Source of the DNA: Sweltsa coloradensis
Taxonomy: Eukaryota; Arthropoda; Insecta; Plecoptera; Chloroperlidae
Direction: 5' to 3'
DNA: 64,000 nucleotides
Assembly: GCA_024449915.1 (NCBI GenBank)
Contig: JAMZAV010003178.1
Span: 62,001-126,000 of the forward strand
A program made the translations under genes and the position numbers. The notes below the pieces were generated by a model. That model saw only the letters and a list, made by a program, of their open reading frames with translations. It did no database searches and was not told the origin of the DNA. Numbering within the stretch: position 1 is the first letter of the stretch; the number at the start of each line of letters is the position of its first letter. Shown piece after piece: positions 22,520 through 33,809 of this stretch.

Positions 22520-25500
22520 TAGGCCAGGCAAGGAAACGAAAAAAGTAGCCTAACCCCGGACGAATTGCAAGAGTTTTGTTTCTGAACTTTTCTAATACAG
22601 AATTTTGCGCTGAATACGCCTATATAAAGTCTACCTTCAAAATCGTATGGGAAATTGCCTAAAATTAAGGTTTAATTAAAAATGATAAAAAACTTGATTA
22701 TTGATTTAAAAAGCTAATATGCAAAAAAAATATGTTTAGTGATACTCTCACAATTATGCGTGACTACAAAAGGACGCAGAAAAAGAAATTTTCTGAAAAT
22801 TTAATCACACTGCCGCTAAATTGACTTTTTATTGATTTTCCATTGTTTTAATGAAATCGGTACAGCATCGAAAAAAATAAAGATAAATGAAAAATCTTTG
22901 CAGGTAAATGTAGTTTAGATTCAATATTAACTATTTAATGAGTATGGACAAAAGTCTACTACGGAATGCAAAGTTATACTAATTCGAATAATTTGATCAT
23001 AATAATTTATTAATAAATTTTAATTTATTTTTTAAAAAGGTTACTGTTGCATTTAAACTTTTTTAATTGATACTTACACACATGTCACATAGTGCCATAA
23101 AGTTATAAAAATAAAAATAGTCGAAAATGTAATTATAATTGTCTTAAATCGGCAAATAATTGATTTTCTATTGTTTTAATCGAATGAGTACGGTATAAAA
23201 AAATGCGGATATTTTTTCGGTTGAATATAGTGAATGGTGAATATTAACTCTTGTTTGAGTATGAACAGAAGTCTACTCTTGAGAAACTATGCAAAAGTCA
23301 GTAGAAATTTTTAAAGGTTTGTTAAAGAGTAAAAGCTGTTGTTAGTGAAACATAGGATTATATTATATTTGTGTGTTTTGATACTCTATAACTATGTCAA
23401 GGTTTTATTAATTTTAGCTACTTATAGATTAGGTTTTAAGTTTGTACTACTTAGGTATTATATATATTTGTATTATATATTGATAAATTTATAGTTGTAC
23501 AAATTGTGTATAGTTTTACAGCAACCACAGATTGTGTAAAAATGTATATGCATTGCATTGCAATCGAAGATGCTAATAAAAATTCTATTCTATTCTATTA
23601 TATTATTTTGATCGACTCATCTGCTGTATGAAAGGTGAAAATTATTGATATTTAAACGTAATCACTATTAGGTGACTCATGTTAATTATGTTTATTCAGT
23701 TAGTATAATTACAGTATATTCTACATATTTGTAGTCAAACAGTTGACTTTGTAGAGTATCTGTAAATGCGACCAATTATTCTTACAATGATAAATAGTAA
23801 AATACATTTTTGATATTGCAAGTAAGTGATGAAACAAATGTAAACAAATAGTGATTACATTATTATACTAATCCAATCCATTGATTAAATTAATAAAATT
23901 GGCATAACACAATAATGTTAATATAACTCTTTTGTGATATCTTGACAGGTAATGTTCAGACCGGAAATATAACTTCTTGTTGCACATTTTCGCGTGAAAG
24001 CAGAGAAGAACAAAGGTATCATCTGATCATTGATCATCTTCATTATCGGTGATACATTGTGCTATTTTATCAAAAGCTTCAGATCTTAGAGTGTCCTTGG
24101 GACGACCTTTAGATTTCTTGCTAAGAGGTTTGGTTGTTAGTTTTACTAGGATGTTTTTGACAGTTCGGAAATTTACATCACTTGATTTGTGATAGGTGCA
24201 TCCACAGTAAATCAAGTGAGTTCCGTTTGAGGTCTTGAAAGTTGTATTGTTTCCCCTGGGCAAAAAGTGCATAAAGTATGCCGACGGGATTATTGTCACC
24301 CTAAAAATGTATCAAAATGTGTTATGGACACAGTAAATACGAACACAACCGCGAGTGATAATACCTTATCTCGAGTTCTCCGATCAGTAAACGGATAATT
24401 CGATTATAAAACTCAATGTTACTCGTGTGGTGAAATAGCCAGAATTGGTAAAAAGAGGACGTCAACGTCGGTATTTAGTTCGAAGTAGATCTGTGGATAT
24501 GTGTATAAAAAACATCTGTGACAGCAGAAATGATAAGTGTGGAGATGAGGTGAGAGCTCGTCTCAACTATGGTCATGACTAACACGCTGCAGATGCCATC
24601 TATCACAAATCAAGTGATGTAAATTTCCGAACTGTCAAAAACATCCTAGTAAAACAAACAACCGAACCTCTTAGCAAGAAATCTAAAGGTCGTCCCAAGG
24701 ACACTCTTATATCTGAAGCATTTGATAAAATAGCACAATGTATCACCGATAATGAAGATGATCGATTTGATTATCAATGATCAGATGATACTTGTTCTTC
24801 TCTGCTTTCACGCGAAAATGTGTAACAAGAAGTTATATTTCCGGTCTGAACATTACCTGTCAAGATATCACACAAGAGTTATATTAACATTATTGTGTTA
24901 TGCCAATTTTATTAATTTAATCAATGGATTGGATTAGTATAATAATGTAATCACTATCTGTTAACATTTGTTTCATCACTTACTTGCAATATCAAATGTA
25001 TTTTACTATTAATTATTGTAAGAATAATTGGTCGCATTTACAGATACTGTACAAAGTCAACTGTTTGACTACAAATATGTTGAATATACTGTAATTATAC
25101 TAACTGAATAAACATAATTAACATGAGTCACCTAATAGTGATGACGTTTCCATAACATTAATTTTCACCTTTCATACAGCAGATGAGTCGATCAAAATAA
25201 TAGAATAGAATAGAATAGAATAGAATTTTTATCAGCATCTTTGATTGCAATGCAATGCATATACATTTTTACACAATCTGTGGTTGCTGTAAAACTATAC
25301 ACAATTTGTACAAATATAAATATATCAATATATAATAAAAATATATTATAATACCTTAGTAGTACAAACTTATAACCTAATCTATAAGAAGCTAAAATTA
25401 ATATAACCTTGACATAGTTATAGAGTATCAAAACACACAAATATAATATAATCCTATGTTTCACTAACAACAGCTTTTACTCTTTAAAAAACCTTTAAAA

Positions 25501-26277
25501 ATTTCTACTGACTTTGGCATAGTTTCTCAAGAGTAGACTTCTGTTCATACTCATACAACAGTAAATATTCACCATTCACTATATTCAACCGAAAAAAATA
25601 TCCGCATTTTTTTATACCGTACACATTCCATTAAATCAATAGAAAATCAATTATTTGCCGATTTAAGACAATTATAATTACATTTTCGACCATTTTAATT
25701 TTTATAACTTTATGGCACTATGTGACATGTATGTATCAATAAAAAAAGTTTAATGCAACAGTAACCTTTTTAAAAAATAAATTAAAATTTATTATTAATA
25801 AATTATTATGATCACATTATTCCAATTAGTATAACTTTGCAATCCGTAGTAGACTTTTGTCCATACCCATTAAACAGTTAATATTGAACCTGAACTACAT
25901 TTACCAGTAAAGATTTTTCATTTATCTTTATTTTTTTCGATGCTGTACCGATTTCATTAAAACAATAGAAAATCAATAAAAAGTCGATTTAGAGGCAGTG
26001 TGATTAAATTTTTAGAAAATTTCTTTTTCTGCGTCCTTTCGTAGTCACGCATAATTGTGAGAGTATCACTAAACATATTTTTTTGCATATTAGCTTTTTA
26101 AATCAATAATCAAGTTTTTTATCATTTTTAATTAAACCTTAATTTTAGGCAATTTCCCATACGATTTTGAAGGTAGACTTTATATAGGCGTATTCAGCGT
26201 AAAAGTCTGTATTAGAAAAGTTCAGAAACAAAACTCTTGCAATTTGTCCGGGGTCAAATGTTTCCTTGCCTGGCCTA
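22520..26277. mobile_element. 3.76-kb fold-back element with about 1.68-kb arms
   Basis: The arm from 22520 (TAGGCCAGGCAAGGAAAC) is mirrored by the arm ending at 26277 (CTTGCCTGGCCTA). Matching continues inward to about 24200 and 24588, with substitutions and small indels, leaving about 390 bases of spacer. A TA is present at both outer ends, so a TA target duplication is possible. The symmetric (ATTCT)n word near 23590 and 25200 confirms the arms. The superfamily is unknown. Confidence 0.75.
24027..24299 (-). CDS. ORF at the centre of the fold-back element
   Basis: 90 codons, ending SKGRPKDTLRSEAFDK then an acidic tail. Part of the same sequence recurs inverted in the other arm (24590-24780). 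A Lys-Gly-Arg-Pro motif is common in DNA-binding N-termini of transposases, but no catalytic residues are present. It is probably a remnant. Confidence 0.3.
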   Translation of the reverse strand: MTIIPSAYFMHFLPRGNNTTFKTSNGTHLIYCGCTYHKSSDVNFRTVKNILVKLTTKPLSKKSKGRPKDTLRSEAFDKIAQCITDNEDDQ

Positions 26278-26523
26278 TTAGTAATAATATACATTCGCAC
26301 ATAGCATTTCAAAAATTAAAAATTAGATTTGTACCAACATCATTGACATAGCACACCGAAATATTGACGTCCAACTAGTCTCAGTGGCGTATTTAGGAAT
26401 TCATGAAGGGGGTCAACCAATGAATTCATAGATGTACCGAAGTTTAGAGGGGGGGTCCGGGTCATGGTACGGTCCGGGTGGCTTGGCCGGGAAAAATTAA
26501 ATATTGACGTCTATACAAGTCGA
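26278..26523. other. Spacer with a hAT-type end
   Basis: A solo end CAGTGGCGTATTTAGG near 26383 and a G run precede the gene B promoter region. Confidence 0.4.
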
Positions 26524-26872
26524 GTCTACTGTCGTGTTCAATTTGTGGAAATTTGATGCACATTTTTGTGATTACTAGCGGATTATTTCAAAGTTGGTAA
26601 AACCACCAAGTGTCACCGCGAGTCCAAATTTATATTTTTTCACCTCGTGTCGACTTTCAAAAGCGCCAACGTGTCAAAAACGGCTAAATTGGCAACACTG
26701 CAGTGTTGTGCGTCTAGCGGTGACTTTGGCAGGCACTGAGTGAGCTTGAGCGGAGTGTAGATGTGCGTGAGATTGAGAGGGTACAGAACGAGTCTTAGTC
26801 AGTTTGGTTCTTGCCAGGTTGCTGCCAGAGCATAGTAGTGAGTTTAGTTTGTTGGAAAAGCACGTGAGAATC
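26524..26872 (+). promoter_or_regulatory. Gene B promoter and 5' UTR region
   Basis: Closely matched by sequence upstream of gene C (about 40190-40390, continuing after insertions). Shared words include GATTACTAGCGGATTATTTC, AAAGTTGGTAAAACCACCAA and TTGGCAACACTGCAGTGTTG. The last word is partly kept before gene D (ATTGGCAACACCGCAG, about 50098). Conservation across copies marks it as a likely core promoter. No TATA position is assigned. Confidence 0.55.
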
Positions 26873-27100
26873 ATGGAATTATGGGGTAAGTTTAGTTTAG
26901 CCAAACATTTATGCGGATTACTCGAGTTTATTCTGGTAGGCCTACACTTTGTATATTTAAATAATTTTCAACCTAAACGTTCTTTACATAGGAATAGGAT
27001 ATTCGCATGCTTTTCATTATAATGCTTACACACTGACGGTTTATAATAATAGGTATATTATGTTGTAAGATAGAGATTTGATTTGATTTGATTTGATCCT

Positions 27101-27178
<78 letters not shown>

Positions 27179-30100
27179 CGTTTGGGACATTCTTATTAGA
27201 TGCGTTTGCGCATCCTTCATAAACATATTTCGGGTGACAATTCAGGAAGTGGTCAAGAACAAGAATGCTTGTGAACTCCCTTGGATTCAGCGACCAAGCA
27301 ATTTTTAACTGGAAGTTGAACTAAAAAGTAAAAACACTGTTGGGCCTAGCTCATCCAACTAGCCTGCGGTACGACTGCGGTATGTAAAGCATTCTAAAGT
27401 CGTAAGAAATGCGAGTCGTTCGCAACTGCCTTGCTTATCTCTCTTTTCGCCTGATTGCAACACATACTCGGCAATACGAAATATTACGCCTTAGACCTTG
27501 CGCCTTACGCCTTAGAACTAGTTTATTAGGGACGAATCCAGGACATGTATGTAGTTGTGGGGGGGGGGGGGGGGGGCGGTCTGCAATATCGATAAGTTTT
27601 ATTAGATTTATCATACAGTTTGGTATGTTTTCATATCATTTATCATCACGTTGCAGGATTGTTATAATTATTATAGAATAAAATATATCTTACGCTACCC
27701 ACGGCTGGATCTAGCTAGACACAGTGGCGGTACTTCGTTTCATGGGACCGCCTGCAAAATTTCTATGGGGCCCCGCTAACAGATACACATATACATTGGC
27801 TCAGAGTTGAATTCAGGCTTTTCATCTCGGGAGGGGGGGGGGGGGGGCAACTAACAATAGCGCCGCAGGCGAAAATTTTGAAATTCAGGTTTTTAGAGTG
27901 CAGTTGGTGCGTTTTAGAAAAAAGTTGTAGGCAGAGGCTGAATGCAATACCAAAATAATGTAGTAAATGTGAGTTTGTTGTGTTGTGGACACTAAAGTTC
28001 CTTGAGGATGGGATGGTCGCGAAATTAAAACCACGGGAAATTACAGTTTTATCGTGATATCTCTAGAACGATGCAAAATATCTTAATATTGATTCCACAC
28101 CGAATTGTGGTTTTGTTAGTTAAGCGAGCGAAGCGAGCGTTTCCATTTGACTCTGCCGGAAAAAATAGTCACTGGTTTTTTTTTTTTTTTGTTTGTTTGT
28201 TTGTTTGTTTGTTTGTTTGTTTTTTTTTGTTTGTTTGTATGTCTCGCGGTAACGTTCGAACGGAGGCTCGGATCGAGTTGAAATTTTCACCATCCGCAAG
28301 CTTTGTTCTCGATTGAATGCCATTAGTTTTGTGGCAAAATCGTTCAAAAAGTTAAAAAGTTACATTAAAGTTAATCGAAAGTTTTTTTTTCAAACTCAAC
28401 GGCGACAAAATCTGAGATAGACAAATCATTTAGAATGTCCGTCCGGTCACGAATATGTTAATTTTATTTTGATCCGATAAGTAGTGTAGATGGAAATTAC
28501 ATTATAACAAAAGTAACGTTGCCATGGCAACGAAAAGACGCGCGAAGTTTCTAATGCACTGCCACCTAGAAGTAATCAACTTTCGAGGAAGCAGTCTATT
28601 AATTGCCAACAAAGAGTTTAAAAAGTTTTCTCAAGGAGTCAAGGTCCTCTAGATGGCGGTGGATTTTAAAGTAAAGATTTACACACGGGTTTACCCAAAT
28701 ACCTTGGCAATAATTTAAATAATACTGGAAACGCGAACGTCGTAAATTTTAAAATTTAAAAAATGTGCAATGTGGGTCTAGCTAAAGCACCTTGGCAATA
28801 CGCGGTCGCTCGCTTTAGCTAGACCCACATTGCACATTTTTTTAAATTTTAAAATTTACGACGTTCGCGTTTCCAGTATTATTTAAATTATTGCCAAGGT
28901 CGCTCGCTTATCAACGCGTCCAACTGAGCGTTTCCTAGTACAATATAATGCAAGAAAAAATATTTAAATATAATAATTGGTGCGGTTTGTATTTAAGATA
29001 TGCCTTTAATTAATTAAAATTCTAATAAAAAACTTAATTAGTACCATCACATTACAGTATTTTTTCTTGCATTATATTGTTCTAACAAAACTACAATTCG
29101 GTCTAGAATCAGTTTTTAGATATTTTGCATCGTTCTCTTATTTAAGCGAGCGAAGCGAGCGTTTCCATTTGACTCTGCCGGAAAAATTAGTCACTGGTTT
29201 TGTTTTTTTGTTTTTTTGTTTTTTTGTTTGTTTGTTTTTTTGTTTGTATGTCTCGCCATAACGTTCGAACGGAGGCTCGGATCGAGTAAAAATTTTGACC
29301 ATCCGCAAGCTTTGTTCCCGATTGAATGCCATTAGTTTTGTGGCAAAATCGTTCAAAAAGTTAAAAAGTTACATAAAGTTAATCGAAAGTTTTTTTTTTC
29401 AGACTAAACGGCGACAAAATCTGAGGTGGCAAAATCATTTAGAATGTCCGTCCGGTCACGAATATGTTAATTTAATTTTGATCCGATAAGTAGTGTAGAT
29501 GGAAATTACAATAACAAAAGTAACGTTACCATGGCAACGAAAACTCGCACGAGGTTCGCACTATGCACTGCCACCTAGAAATAATCAAAATACTATCGAG
29601 GAAGCAGTGTATTATTTGTTACGTTTTCCCAAAGAAATGATGTCAAGGTCCTCTAGATGGCGGTGGATTTTATCCACAAATTAAAGGTTTACCCAAATAG
29701 GCCTACCTTGGCAATAACTAGGAAACGCTCAATTGGACGCGTTGATAAGCGAGCACGTGCTAGCTAGACCCACACTGCACATTTTTTAAAATTTTAAAAT
29801 TTGCGACGTTCGCTGTCCACAGGGCTATTTTTCCAATATTATTTATTATTGACAAGGTAGGCCTGTTTGGGTAAACCCGTGTGAAACCTTTACTTTGTGG
29901 ATAAAATCCACCGCCATCTAGAGAACCTTGACTCCTTGGGAACACTATTTAAACTCTTTGGGGACAAATAATACACTGCTCCCTCGAAAGTATTTTGATT
30001 ACTTCTAGGTGGTAGTGCATTAGAAACTTCGCGCGTCTTTTCGTTGCCATGGCAACGTTACTTTTGTTATAATGTAATTTCCATCTATACACTACTTATC

Positions 30101-33100
30101 GGATCAAAATAAAATTAACATATTCGTGACCGGACGGACATTCTAAATGATTTGGCTATCTCAGATTTTGTCGCCGTTTAGTTTGAAAAAAAAACTTTCG
30201 ATTAACTTTAATGTAACTTTTTAACTTTTTGAACGATTTTGCCACAAAACTAATGGCATTCAATCGAGAACGAAGCTTGCGGATGGTCAAAATTTCAACT
30301 CGATCCGAGCCTCCCTTCGAACGTTATGGCGAGACATACAAACAAACAAACAAACAAACAAACAAAAAAAAAAAAAAAAACAGTGACTAATTTTTCCGGC
30401 AGAGTCAAATGGAAACGCTCCCTTCGCTCGCTTAATAAATAATATTGGAAACATGGCCCCGTGGACAGCGAACGTTGCAAATTTTACAATTTTAATAAAT
30501 TGCAATGTGGATCTAGCTATAGCACGTGCTCGCTTATCAACGCGTCCAACAGAGCGTTTCCTAGTTTATTTATATAAGAGTCTCGTACAGCACAAGTAGG
30601 CCTACCATTTTACAAAGACAATCCTAATATAATATATAAATAAGTAAAAATTAAAATTACATCAATATTTAATACACCTACGAATAAACAAATAATTATT
30701 TATATTGATGAACAATAAACAAATATATCAAAATTATAAGTGCAACAAAACATTAGAGTAAATAATGTTTAAAAGAATAGAGGGGGAAATGCTAATGACC
30801 TTCAACTGCAGTCCAATCACGGATTGATTTTTTGAAAGTATTAGTATGTCAAACTTTGGTAAATTAGGTAAATTATTATAAAAAGAAGGTGAACGAAAGG
30901 TGATAGATCTACGGGTAATAGAAAGTCTATAGGTCTAGCTACATGGAAAAGGTGCGTAAGCCTAGTAAAGCGGGATGGAACATGAAGTGGAATCATGGAG
31001 ACAAGACTGGTGGACCGGAAAATGCCATTAATGATACGGTGCAAGAAGGACATGTCATAGCGTTTTTTTTTTATATCTCGAGATATTACGAAAAAACTGA
31101 AAATTCCCGTTAGTGTTTTGTGTTGTTTTTTTGTTTTTGTTATCTTCAAACCGCTAGATTCACCAAACGGTCATTTTAGCAACGAAAACAAATACAATAT
31201 TTTCCAAACAGAATGATATACTGATTTTTTTTCTCTTTTTTTTTTTACGGGCTCCCTAAACGGCCTGGGCCTGCCCGCAGTTGCGGGCCCTGCGGGCGCC
31301 TAGTTCTGCCACTAGCTAGACAACATGACCATGGATGGGTCTTTCCACCCTAGCCTATCATATAGGCTAGAGTGGGAGTGGCGCATTATGGCCCTTCATT
31401 TGACGCGCCCTTATAGGTCTACCAACAAAACTCAAAATCCTATCTTCAACTTAAATGCAAATGTTCTTGGGTACTCAACAGTCAACACATGACTCGCTCA
31501 CTCGTCTAACAACGACTTTTGTGTTTTCCTAGTCTAATTGGCTAAGACGCCTCTAAAGTCTTAACCATACCCTGAATGTCGGAGACCCACGTTCAAAGAA
31601 CGGTCGGGATAATTTTTTAATTTATTGATTGGATTAAAAAATTATAGAACATGTTTTGAAATGCTTAAAGTACAGTACTATGGAAAACATAGCAAGTACG
31701 AAATATTTGTAACAATTTCAAGATTTACTCAATCTCCCAGCTTAGTAGTGTTTGGGAATCTTGAGCGTGTAAAATTCGATACACCTTGGTCACTGCGTGC
31801 ACTCACCGCCTGACAAACATAATTCGCCAATTTTTTTAAATTTTATTTTATCTTGTACGTTTGAATATCTACGGATGTTGCTGTCATCTCTTAATTCACT
31901 CGACCGGATGTCTGTTTAAAAAGCGCAATCGATTCAGCGATTCGGCTGATTTTCGGTTTCGGCGTACACAGTCACTCACTCACTCACAAACACAGGTGCC
32001 GTTTGACTTGCGTTGTAAGACTCAGTCGCTGCGCTCCCTCTTCTAATAAAATATAACCCTTCAAGGGGGGCGATCGCCGTTACCCTCCCCTTCGCCCACC
32101 CCCTGGATCCGCTGTGGCACTGGCTTGCCGCTTGAGCACATATACAATCCGTCCGGCACCAAAAACCAAACTCCTGTAGCATATGAATTTGTGCACCCAA
32201 AACTTAGTGTTTGCTGATAACAAAAATTTCGAAAGTACTACTAAGTTGTGTCTATTTATTGGCTATATGGTAATATAGTTTGAGTAGAGATTGCTTTACA
32301 CTTTTGTGTGAAGGTCCAAACGAGGTTCTACTCAATGGTTACACCAACCAACAAACTACAAAGACGCTACTTAAATGAATATAGAAAATTCCCAATACAT
32401 ACTGGACAAATATAAATAAATAGTTTAAATACTTTGATCTCACACCAAAATCGCGGACGAGTGGTGTTTCTGAAATACATTTTTTTTTTTTTTTTAATCA
32501 ACACTTTGTGTACAATCTCCCACGTGGGTATTTGCTTATATCATTGCATCTTTGAGATTTGAGAACGTATGAAAATAATCATTTTAATCAAACTCGTAGG
32601 CCTACGTCATTACTTGAGGATCCCAATGATCACTAAATTTGACTCCCCTTCCCTTTGACTACCTCCCCGAAAGCGACGACAATGACAACACGGACGGATG
32701 ACACAGACGAAGACGACCACGACGTGGGGGTAACCATGCCCTCCCCATACGCTTGTGGCTGGTTCTGACCAGCACAGGCCTGTCCACCCCTTGTCCCCCC
32801 GCGTCACCCCTTACGTTCCTCCCATTGGAAAGAAGTATACATGGTGGTAACTCACACATATAGAAATTGTTTTATCTTGGAGGCGCGAATGATCCTAGCT
32901 GTTAAAGCGCCCTAAACAATACTAATATATACCAAATTTGACTGTATAGTAGGTAGTTTTATTGTGCACTATGATAAAAGAAGTTATATTTTAGTAATCA
33001 ATTCCAATTGTGTTCTAGTTCAAAATGTGATTATTGTTAAGGCAGTACAATAACAATGTTGTAACACACTATATCTAGGCCTACTATTTACAAAAATGCG

Positions 33101-33765
33101 ATGTAAGGAAAGTATTTTTAAACGTGTTTTTAGGCGTTTAAAAGTAACAAATGTGAATCTTTTTCACCTTCGGTTATAATAACTATTGGCAGAACTGGAT
33201 CCAGCACACCCGTATTAGTTTTGCAAGGCCAGCCCCCCACGTTTCTCCAGCCAATTGTCAATTCCTGGTTAACCTATGCTGCTAGCATTGTTTTTATATG
33301 CTCACCCCCCTTCCCCCGCCCCCTTCGGAAAAAATCATGCCGGCGCCCATGAATAAAACCAAAAGGGCAGTTTTTGCTTGTTTGAGTAGTTCTGAAAATT
33401 TTGAAGTGAAAAGATATTGTAAACTGACAATGTATGGATCTTCACAATTTTATAAATTAAAATTATCGACCGAAGCACGCTAAAAAATAGTAAAAATACC
33501 TTCATTTTGGAATGTTAAAAATACAAAAATTTCTGAGGCTTTGCGAATGCGCCCCACACCCGCATTAGCTAGGCCGTTCCCCCATACCCCCCATTATGCC
33601 AGGATATCCATACTTTTCCTGAAACAGTTGTTTAATTTGAAGTTCTAAAAACTTCATAATAATATAAGACTCAGCGTCGAGCGTCCGCCCACATATTATT
33701 TTTGGAATTTCCCACTGACAACTACCATAAAGCAATCGACACCTGAAAAGTGAAGGTGTCCCACG

Positions 33766-33809
<44 letters not shown>

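Larger units (their letters stand above)
27722..31314. mobile_element. hAT-like element expanded by Helentron insertions
   Basis: Ends CAGTGGCGGTACTTCG and GCGCCTAGTTCTGCCACTA, with 8-bp flanks GCTAGACA at 27714-27721 and 31315-31322. A related shorter copy (left half and GCGGGCGCCTAG right part) lies at 53081-53562. Two H1 elements sit inside this one. Confidence 0.65.

Noticed and set aside
24027..24299. Complete transposase gene in the fold-back element
   Set aside because: Only 90 codons, no catalytic motif, and partly duplicated inverted in the other arm. It is a remnant.
27041..27308. ORFs across the AG repeat
   Set aside because: They are produced by the microsatellite (Arg-Glu or Ser-Leu repeats) and are not coding.
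28120..28347. Repeated ORFs in H1 elements
   Set aside because: The same frames recur in every H1 copy with poly-A/T or (GTTT)n runs. They lack protein-like features and show no Rep or helicase motifs.
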